Below, one piece after another: positions 42,932 through 48,998 of a DNA stretch of 48,998 nucleotides (within the stretch, counting starts at the first letter, position 1; each line of letters opens with the position of its first letter). The DNA is from an uncultured Treponema sp. GTDB taxonomy: Bacteria > Spirochaetota > Spirochaetia > Treponematales > Treponemataceae. The stretch spans positions 1-48,998 of the forward strand of contig CAMCRZ010000019.1 of NCBI GenBank assembly GCA_945877425.1. Direction: 5' to 3'. The translations under genes and the position numbers were made by a program. The notes below the pieces were generated by a model. The model worked only from the letters and a program-made list of their open reading frames with translations. It was not told the DNA's origin and ran no database searches.

Positions 42932-42994
42932 TTTAAGGTTTGTATTAAACCTTAAATAAAAAAAGCCTGAATTTAAAACTTAAACTCAGGCTTT
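42932..42994 (-). terminator. GH35 operon terminator, tandem hairpins
   Basis: On the minus strand AAGCCTGA (42986-42993) / TCAGGCTT (42963-42970) is followed by seven T. A second perfect 10-bp hairpin (TTTAAGGTTT / AAACCTTAAA, 42932-42956) follows directly. Together they end the malEFG-GH35 transcript. Confidence 0.85.
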
Positions 42995-43038
42995 AAGAAG
43001 ATTAAGGAGGGTGTTCTTAAAATTAAAAACTGTATTTA

Positions 43039-45180
43039 TTAAACTTCAAAAGAAAAAGCATATTCCTTTTCAAGCTTTACAGAATTTAAAGCACATACTT
43101 TTTCACCGGAAATTTCCGGCCATTGTTCAAGGAAGATTTTATTTTTCTGTTCTGCAAAAAGACTTTCAATCTGAACAGTAAAAGTGTTTTCCTTATTTCC
43201 GTAACGCTTAAGGCACACAGTCCAGCTGAATTCAGGACCAATGTAAATGCTGTCGTCAATAAGTTTTTCCTGCTGAAACAGTTTTGCACAGTTGCCAGTA
43301 TAATCAATGTGAACAAGCATATCACTGCAATCGTAAGAAGGAGTTGTTATTTCTGCAGTAATATTTTCGCCTTCACTTATGATTTTTACTTTTGCTTCTT
43401 CCGTGCAAGGTTCAACTTTTTTTGTGTAAACAGCAAAACCTTCTTCATCACTTTGTTTTGTAAAGCCGGCAGGTACATTTTCTAAAGCAGGGAAAGCCTT
43501 AACTACTACATCAGATTTTGCAAAGAGAGTAACTTCTGCCCTGCCGTTTTTTTCTTCCTGAATAAGTTCAGCGTTTGTAACAACAAGGTATTCCTTTCCG
43601 TTAGAAAATATTTTGTGGGCTTTAAGCGCATCAGCTTTAGTTAAAGTTACGATTTTACTGTCACCTGTTCCTTCAAACTGATACAGCGTCTTGTCTGCCT
43701 GGCGTACTGTTTTTACAGTTGATTTTGACGAAGCACTTTTTCCTGCAGGAGCTGCTGCTGAATAGAAAACGTAATCTCCATTGATTTTGCAAAGCGGTGT
43801 TGCAAGAGAAGTTTTTAACAGTGCATTTCCTACTTTCATATTAAACGGCAAAAAGAACATATCACCGTCTTTTACATCTACAGCCGGGAAAACTACATCG
43901 AGCTTTTCTTTGTCATCAAAAGCAAGCTGAACATTTTCGTGGCATGACATTTTATTTCTGCGCTGGAAATTATTTACAAAAACAAATCCGCTCTTTTCGC
44001 CGTCAAAACGCCAGCTTGAACGAAGGGACTCAAAATCTTCCGGCTTAACAGGATTGTCTTTTGGAAGATAAGTGTCTGTGCTGCACAATTGCTGTCCAAA
44101 GTCGTGGACGAAAAGAGTGTACAGTTTTACTTCATCGTATGTTTCATTTGTCTTTCCATATTCACCAAGAGGCGCACGGAAATCGTAATTCTTAACAGGC
44201 AGATCGTTTATTGAGCCGGTTGCCGTATTTTCTTCAAGAGTTGTAAGCTTGCCTTCAGGATTTGTTCCTCCGTGATACATATAGTAACCAAGAAGATTGC
44301 AGCCGCTTCCCATTTTTACAAGACTCATTCCGCCAATGTCTTTTCCACGGGCAACTGGTCTGCGCTTGTAAGTTACCTGAAGTCCGCCGCCAAGTTCAGC
44401 AGTTAAATACGGATACTTAGACATATCAAATGTAATGCCTTCGCCAAGACCGTAATCACTTCCAATAGCGTGATCGTTTCTTTCATACGTAAACACATAG
44501 TTTCCGCTTGGTTCAATTTCCGTAATTCTAGGATCCCAAGGAGCTTCACAGTATCCGCCCATTACAGGAAGAAGCCCGGCCGTAATTGCTCCGCCCCAGC
44601 CTGTTGCAGTATAAATCGGAACGTCAAAGCCAATGTCCTTAACCATTTGAGTTAAGCGGTTCATGTGAAGTTCACCTTCTGCACCAGTTAATCCGCCGCA
44701 ATGACCGAACTCATTTTCAATCTGCAAACCGATAATAGGTCCGCCGTCTTTTAAAAGCAAGCCCTTAACCTGATTGAATGTTTCTCTGTAAAACTTTTCA
44801 ACTTCGGCAAAATAACTTTCGTCGTTAGATCTGTACTTTGGACATTTTGTAAGAAGCCAGTCCGGAAATCCTCCGTTACGAACTTCTGCGTGACTCCAGG
44901 GGCCGACTCTCAAAATCATCTTTAAGCCGCAATCTTTAATAGTTTCAACAAACTGCCTTAGATTACGCTCTCCGCTCCAGTCCCATTGATTTTCAATTTC
45001 TTCATGGTGAATCCAGATAACGTAAGAGCTGACAATATCAACGCCGCCTTCTTTCATTTTAAGAAGAGCTTCTTTCCAGTATTGCTGCGGATAACGCGAG
45101 TAGTGAATCTCTCCCATTACAGGAAACCATCTTTTTCCATCTTTAAATAAACTCTTCTCATCATAAGTGTACGAAGTCAT
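43039..45180 (-). CDS. Beta-galactosidase, glycoside hydrolase family 35
   Basis: GH35 enzymes cleave terminal beta-galactose from lactose, galacto-oligosaccharides and galactan fragments. The 713-residue protein starts MTSYTYDEKSLFKDGKRWFP, followed by the family signature VMGEIHYSR. The acid/base Glu is in IIGLQIENEFGH and the likely nucleophile Glu in YPYLTAELGGGLQ. There is no signal peptide, so hydrolysis happens in the cytoplasm after uptake. GGAG six bases upstream fixes the ATG. It is the last gene of the transporter operon, 62 bp after malG, and is followed by a terminator. Substrate choice between lactose, galactobiose and similar sugars is open. Confidence 0.92.
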   Translation of the reverse strand: MTSYTYDEKSLFKDGKRWFPVMGEIHYSRYPQQYWKEALLKMKEGGVDIVSSYVIWIHHEEIENQWDWSGERNLRQFVETIKDCGLKMILRVGPWSHAEVRNGGFPDWLLTKCPKYRSNDESYFAEVEKFYRETFNQVKGLLLKDGGPIIGLQIENEFGHCGGLTGAEGELHMNRLTQMVKDIGFDVPIYTATGWGGAITAGLLPVMGGYCEAPWDPRITEIEPSGNYVFTYERNDHAIGSDYGLGEGITFDMSKYPYLTAELGGGLQVTYKRRPVARGKDIGGMSLVKMGSGCNLLGYYMYHGGTNPEGKLTTLEENTATGSINDLPVKNYDFRAPLGEYGKTNETYDEVKLYTLFVHDFGQQLCSTDTYLPKDNPVKPEDFESLRSSWRFDGEKSGFVFVNNFQRRNKMSCHENVQLAFDDKEKLDVVFPAVDVKDGDMFFLPFNMKVGNALLKTSLATPLCKINGDYVFYSAAAPAGKSASSKSTVKTVRQADKTLYQFEGTGDSKIVTLTKADALKAHKIFSNGKEYLVVTNAELIQEEKNGRAEVTLFAKSDVVVKAFPALENVPAGFTKQSDEEGFAVYTKKVEPCTEEAKVKIISEGENITAEITTPSYDCSDMLVHIDYTGNCAKLFQQEKLIDDSIYIGPEFSWTVCLKRYGNKENTFTVQIESLFAEQKNKIFLEQWPEISGEKVCALNSVKLEKEYAFSFEV

Positions 45181-45242
45181 TTTTTCTCCAGTAAAACATA
45201 TTTAGTAAATAATACAATGTCCGCTAATTTTTTCTGCAAAGT

Positions 45243-46130
45243 CTATTCTTTAACTGCACCGCTTCCCATAGACATCATCATGCTCTTTTGTGTTAAGAGG
45301 AAGAAGATAATGAACGGAACTGCAACTATTAAAGAACCGGCTGCAAATGTTGTAAATTCATTAACCCTTTCGTCAACAAAAGAAATCAAACCTACAGCAA
45401 GTGTCTGTTTTTCAGGGCTTCTTAAAACCATCTTAGGGAAGATAAAATCCATCCACGGACCTGTAAAACTTGAAATTGCAAGGAACGAAATGATAGGACG
45501 TACAACCGGCAGAATGATTGTGCTGTAAATTCTGAAGTGGCTGGCACCGTCAATTCTGGCTGCTTCGTCAAGGTTTTTGCTTACTGTATCCATGTAGCTT
45601 TTTACCATCCATGTGTTGTAAGGAATGTTGCCTGCTGTGTAAACAAGAACAAGTCCCCACAATGTATCAAGTCCGCCAATGCGCATAAGGATAACGTAAA
45701 TGGCAATCATACCAACAAATGAAGGGAAAATCTGAAGGATAAGAAGGCTCATCAAAAGGCTGTGCTTGAATACAAAGTTAAATCTTGAAAAAACATATGC
45801 ACTTATAGAAGAAATAATAACTGTAAGAATTGCAGTCCAGAGTGAAATAATAAGTGTGTTTCTGAACCACAGCCAGTAATTAGTTTCAAAAATCAAATGC
45901 TTGAAGTGATCAAGAGTAAATGCTCCCTTAAAAGAAAACGACATCTGTCCTGTTGAAGGATTTATAGTTTCTACAGTAAAAGGAATGATGCTCATTTCAG
46001 AAATACTTTTTCCAGGAGCAAAAGCACCAGCTACAACGTAAAGTAAAGGGTAAAAAACTATAACTGCAATTAAAATAAAAAGTCCGTAAATAAGTGTTCT
46101 GTTTATAACATTTACCGAAGTATTTTTCAT
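45243..46130 (-). CDS. Sugar ABC transporter permease, MalG family
   Basis: The 295-residue inner-membrane protein has six predicted membrane segments and the EAA loop EAARIDGASHFRIYSTIILP that contacts the ATPase. The sequence from MKNTSVNVINRTL fits MalG-like carbohydrate permeases. AAGGAG precedes the ATG at 46130, only one base after the malF stop; a start at 46199 would lie in malF and lacks a ribosome-binding site. The GH35 neighbour argues for galactosides rather than maltose. Confidence 0.92.
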   Translation of the reverse strand: MKNTSVNVINRTLIYGLFILIAVIVFYPLLYVVAGAFAPGKSISEMSIIPFTVETINPSTGQMSFSFKGAFTLDHFKHLIFETNYWLWFRNTLIISLWTAILTVIISSISAYVFSRFNFVFKHSLLMSLLILQIFPSFVGMIAIYVILMRIGGLDTLWGLVLVYTAGNIPYNTWMVKSYMDTVSKNLDEAARIDGASHFRIYSTIILPVVRPIISFLAISSFTGPWMDFIFPKMVLRSPEKQTLAVGLISFVDERVNEFTTFAAGSLIVAVPFIIFFLLTQKSMMMSMGSGAVKE

Positions 46131-46131
46131 A

Positions 46132-47442
46132 TTAGAGTTCTCCTTCTTTGTAAGCTTTAGTATGACGGAACTGATAGATTGCAAATGGTGCAAGTACAAG
46201 GAAGATCAGCACTGCAATAACAGAAGCGTAACTGTACTTTTGAAGATCAACTGTAAGTTTGTAAATCCAAGTAACAAGAATGTCTGTACCGCCGGCACTT
46301 GTACCAGTTGATTCAGGAAGAACAGGTGCACCGTTTGTAAGGAAGTAGATTATACCGAAGTTGTTGATGTTATGAGTAAAGCTCATAATAATCAAAGGCA
46401 TAGTCTGATAAAGAACGAGAGGCAGAGTGATATGGCGTAAAATCTGACCGTTATTTGCACCGTCAATTCTTGCAGCTTCGTATAAGTCCTGAGGGATGGC
46501 AGTCATAGTTCCCATAGAAAGCATCATAAAGTAACCGAAACCAGCCCAAAGGTTTACTACAATACACATAATCTGTGCAAGAAGGGCGTTTGTAAGCCAA
46601 GGAATATTTTCAGTGATGATTCCGAAGAATTTCAGTGTTCTGTTGATTGTACCTGTGTCACCGTTAAGGATGTTTCTCCATACGAGCATTGTAATAACAG
46701 AAGGAACTGCATAAGGAAGAATGAATATAAATCTGAAAACAGATGAAAATCTGATTCCGCTTTGTGTAAGCTGAACTGCAACAAGAAGTCCAACAATGTA
46801 GCATGTAAATGTAGAAAGAACTGCCCAAACTAAAGTCCATATTGCAATTTTTGCAAATCCTTTAGACCAGCCTGTTCCGCCGAACATCAATTCCTTAAAG
46901 TTCTGAACTCCAACCCAATCAACTGTCTTGGCAGGTGCAATGTGGTAAGGTGCAGAATAATTTGTAAAGGCAACTGCAATGCTGAACACGAGAGGCACAA
47001 CTACGAAAAGCAAAAGCATTATTACACAAGGAGCAAGTCCTGAAATAGGAAATGCGTTGTTAAGTGATTCACCTACACTTTGCTGGGTAATTCTGCCTGT
47101 CCTGCAGTAGTTTACGTATTCTTTTTTTGCGCTTTTTACGGAAATGGCATATACGGCTACAAAAATTGCAATAATGGCTATGACTATGATTCCGTCGATA
47201 AGCATATAAGTTGAATTGTCACGGAACTTAATGTGCAGCTCCGGATGTTCAGCTCCAAGAGTAATGAGTTCGTTGATTTTCTTTGCAAAGAATGGAATTA
47301 AACTTATAAAAAGCAGTTCAATTGCAGCAAAAAGCAAACCCTTAATATAATCTTTTAAATACAGAATATGAGACAAGCCCATAAAGCAACAGGCTGTATT
47401 TCTAATTTTGTTCAAAGAACTTCCATCAGTTTTCATTGTCAT
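46132..47442 (-). CDS. Sugar ABC transporter permease, MalF family, extended N-terminus
   Basis: The 436-residue permease has the EAA loop EAARIDGANNGQILRHITLP near the end of the transmembrane domain. It carries an N-terminal extension of about 130 residues with two extra membrane segments (about 32-52 and 85-103) and a soluble piece before the usual core segments (from about 135). AGGAG lies eight bases before the ATG. Partner of the MalG-like permease and of the binding protein upstream (11 bp). Confidence 0.92.
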   Translation of the reverse strand: MTMKTDGSSLNKIRNTACCFMGLSHILYLKDYIKGLLFAAIELLFISLIPFFAKKINELITLGAEHPELHIKFRDNSTYMLIDGIIVIAIIAIFVAVYAISVKSAKKEYVNYCRTGRITQQSVGESLNNAFPISGLAPCVIMLLLFVVVPLVFSIAVAFTNYSAPYHIAPAKTVDWVGVQNFKELMFGGTGWSKGFAKIAIWTLVWAVLSTFTCYIVGLLVAVQLTQSGIRFSSVFRFIFILPYAVPSVITMLVWRNILNGDTGTINRTLKFFGIITENIPWLTNALLAQIMCIVVNLWAGFGYFMMLSMGTMTAIPQDLYEAARIDGANNGQILRHITLPLVLYQTMPLIIMSFTHNINNFGIIYFLTNGAPVLPESTGTSAGGTDILVTWIYKLTVDLQKYSYASVIAVLIFLVLAPFAIYQFRHTKAYKEGEL

Positions 47443-47453
47443 TTTGCGGCTCC

Positions 47454-48665
47454 TTAGTTTATATTTCCAAGAATTGTTGAGTTGGCTGTGTTAAGTTCAT
47501 TTTCAACATCAAGTCCGTTCCAGATATTTTTAGAAGCGTTGTTCATAACGTCCCAGAAAGAATTCATTGCAGGAATTGAAGGCATTGGGAAAGAATATTC
47601 CAGCTGCTTAAGGAATCCTTCCATGTACTGACTGTCTACATCAACACTGATAGAAGGCATAACTTTTGTAATGTCGAATCTAAGCTTCTGCATTTCAGGA
47701 GAAATGAGGAATTTAGCAAAATCAGCTGCTTCTTTCGGATGATCAGAGAATTCGCTTACGAACATTGCACGTGTTCCGCTGAATGAAGCACTTGGTGTGT
47801 CTGTTCCAGGCAATGCAGGAAGCGGTGCTACACCGAATTTAATTCCACGTTCTTCAAAGTTTGCAACGTTCCACAAACCTGTAATGTACATTGCGGCTTT
47901 TCCTGCTGCAAATTCGCTGTCACAGTTTCCGCCGTTAATATCATCAGCCTGAACATCGTAAATTTCCCTGAGGTTCTGGAAAACTTTCATTCCTACAACT
48001 GCATCGTATGTGTTAAGGTAAGTTGATGTTGTGTCTGTTCCTGTAGGTCCGAAAAGCCTGTTTCCGTTTGCTGTTGTAAAGATGATTGTGTAGTAGCCTT
48101 CTCCAACGCTCATAACAAAACCACGCTTTCCCTTATTTTCTGAATTGAACATTTTGCACCAGCTGATAAGTTCGTTCCAGTCTTTTGGAAGTTCTTCTTC
48201 TGAAATAAGTTCCTTGTTATAGAAAAGAGCGTAAGTTTCACCGCAAACAGGATAACCGTACATTCTTCCGTTGTATGTTAAAGCTGTCTTACATGAAGTA
48301 ATTACTTTGTCTGCAACTTCTTCTTCATCTTCAATTGGAGTAATAACACCTTCATTTATTAACTCTCCAAGTTTATCGTGAGGAGCAGCAAATAAATCAG
48401 GACCTACACCAGCAGGACCGTCAAGCAAAATCTGACTTGCTGAAGCACCGCTTTCAACGTTTACAAATCTGATTTTAATGCCGGGATGATCCTGTTCATA
48501 AGCACGACCTGCGGCTTCAATAAATTTGTCAGGGCCATTCAAACTTTCCCAAACTGTAATAACTGTTACTCCGTCGGCTTCCTTATCGCTTGAAAGTTCG
48601 ATTTTAACTGTAACGGCAATAAGAGCTATAAGAAGTACAATTCCGGCAAGCAATTTCTTAGTCAT
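47454..48665 (-). CDS. Sugar ABC transporter substrate-binding protein, MalE family
   Basis: The 403-residue protein has a hydrophobic N-terminus (about 4-21) followed by a type-2 binding-protein fold typical of oligosaccharide SBPs (VTVITVWESLNGPDKFIEAA, GVGPDLFAAPHDKLGELI, GRMYGYPVCGETYALFYNK, GKAAMYITGLWNVANF). Notably the signal segment has neither a lipobox Cys nor a clear A-x-A cleavage site, so it may stay anchored by its N-terminal helix. GGAGG seven bases upstream fixes the start. First gene of the operon with malF, malG and GH35; no ATPase gene follows, so a shared MsmX/UgpC-like ATPase is expected elsewhere. Confidence 0.9.
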   Translation of the reverse strand: MTKKLLAGIVLLIALIAVTVKIELSSDKEADGVTVITVWESLNGPDKFIEAAGRAYEQDHPGIKIRFVNVESGASASQILLDGPAGVGPDLFAAPHDKLGELINEGVITPIEDEEEVADKVITSCKTALTYNGRMYGYPVCGETYALFYNKELISEEELPKDWNELISWCKMFNSENKGKRGFVMSVGEGYYTIIFTTANGNRLFGPTGTDTTSTYLNTYDAVVGMKVFQNLREIYDVQADDINGGNCDSEFAAGKAAMYITGLWNVANFEERGIKFGVAPLPALPGTDTPSASFSGTRAMFVSEFSDHPKEAADFAKFLISPEMQKLRFDITKVMPSISVDVDSQYMEGFLKQLEYSFPMPSIPAMNSFWDVMNNASKNIWNGLDVENELNTANSTILGNIN

Positions 48666-48775
48666 TTATTCCTCCATTTGATGAATGCACAGGGCATAGA
48701 TTAAGTTCTATATGACAATTTTAAGGCAGGAACTGAATTTTTCCTACTTTTTCATTCGCTAAAGAACATTTCATC

Positions 48776-48817
48776 TATCAACACGATTATTTTACACGTG
48801 TTGATAACTTCTGTCAA
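48776..48817 (-). promoter_or_regulatory. Promoter/operator of the transporter-GH35 operon
   Basis: Minus strand TTGACA (48812-48817), exactly 17 bp, TAAAAT (48789-48794): a near-perfect sigma-70 promoter. A perfect 10-bp inverted repeat TATCAACACG (48776-48785) / CGTGTTGATA (48797-48806) covers the spacer, the -10 and the first transcribed bases, the classical place for a repressor. The leader is about 115 nt. Confidence 0.8.
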
Positions 48818-48828
48818 ACTTTTTTTTG

Positions 48829-48881
48829 GTGAATTCGCACTTTTTTTTGTGAATTTGCGCTTTGGGAGAGGGAAAATGCGC
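48829..48881. repeat. Three helically phased direct repeats upstream of the mal-like promoter
   Basis: GTGAATTCGCAC (48829-48840), GTGAATTTGCGC (48849-48860) and the weaker GAAAATGCGC (48872-48881) repeat with periods of 20 and 21 bp, two helical turns. They begin 11 bp upstream of the -35, a usual place for activator dimers. Confidence 0.55.
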
Positions 48882-48925
48882 TATTTAGTCAACACAAAAT
48901 TTTTATAGGTTTAAGGTGTAAAAAT

Positions 48926-48998
48926 TTATGCAGCCTGTTTACATTCCAGTTCATTGTACTGGAAGCATTTATACATTTCATCAGGTACGTTGTAGTCC
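48926..48998 (-). CDS. 3' end of an unidentified gene (cut by the window edge)
   Basis: Only the last 24 codons are visible, in frame to a TAA at 48926-48928. The residues read DYNVPDEMYKCF and QYNELECKQAA at the end. Codon use looks normal for this genome. Too short to identify. It lies upstream of the transporter operon on the same strand; an AT-rich inverted repeat AAATTTTTA / TAAAAATTT follows its stop. Confidence 0.4.
   Translation of the reverse strand, partial: DYNVPDEMYKCFQYNELECKQAA

Noticed and set aside
43123..43485. 120-codon plus-strand frame opposite GH35
   Set aside because: Antisense shadow of the GH35 C-terminal region; no start signals.

Overview
The window looks like chromosome from a host-associated or gut Treponema (Spirochaetota). 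The evidence is AT-rich coding DNA, flagellar genes (fliS and a FlgN/FliT-like chaperone) next to polA, several exported proteins that look like outer-membrane barrels, a CHASE2 cyclase next to a FecR/outer-membrane cluster, and a DbpA-type RNA-binding protein. The species is my inference. I see no transposase, integrase, phage gene, CRISPR array or rRNA. Almost everything is housekeeping or envelope biology packed in short operons; one tRNA gene (Cys, GCA) is present.

Layout. 1-242: a strong promoter firing off the left edge, phased A-tracts and an 11-bp tandem repeat ahead of era. 279-3293: era facing mnmG. 3393-8695 (minus): an unknown coiled-coil protein, an exported NagZ-like GH3 enzyme, and a large exported metallopeptidase/propeller/barrel protein. 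8711-8952: three tandem terminator-like hairpins, tRNA-Cys and its promoter. 8986-14379 (minus): U32 protein, Rel, EEP-family phosphatase/nuclease, Nudix hydrolase, small membrane protein. 14434-16444: an esterase homologue that has lost its triad, divergent from metA. 16467-23282 (minus): rlmM-like, PilZ, purA, guaB, ftsH. 23538-29569 (plus): sigma-28-type promoter, fliS, flgN-like, polA, coaE, SPOR protein, ybaK. 29591-32569 (minus): CHASE2 cyclase, divergent from a plus-strand cluster (32685-36663) of exported protein, barrel, FecR protein, lipoprotein and phosphodiesterase. 36672-39769 (minus): clpP, UPF0158-GNAT fusion, DbpA RNA-binding protein, metallo-beta-lactamase fold protein. 39921-42794: exported M16 peptidase. 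43039-48665 (minus): ABC sugar-binding protein, two permeases and a cytoplasmic GH35 beta-galactosidase, behind a clear promoter with an operator-like palindrome. 48926-48998: the last codons of another minus-strand gene.

How the genes work together. purA and guaB are the two branches out of IMP; guaB is of the unusual Tritrichomonas foetus type. Rel has intact (p)ppGpp synthetase motifs, but its hydrolase active site is mutated and it ends before an ACT domain; a Nudix hydrolase and an EEP-fold enzyme follow in the same operon and could replace the missing degradation step (inference). The mal-like transporter plus GH35 forms an import-and-hydrolyse pathway for galactosides; it has no ATPase gene here, so a shared ATPase is expected elsewhere.

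The most general observation is about gene starts. Nine genes without a Shine-Dalgarno sequence have a promoter-like -10 hexamer only 6-9 nt before the start codon (era, mnmG, GH3, rel, the esterase homologue, PilZ, polA, cyclase, M16), most with a -35 at 17-18 bp. Genes with a Shine-Dalgarno (guaB, purA, ftsH, clpP, malE) have promoters much further upstream. This suggests leaderless transcription is common in this organism. All calls were made by eye; no search or alignment was run.
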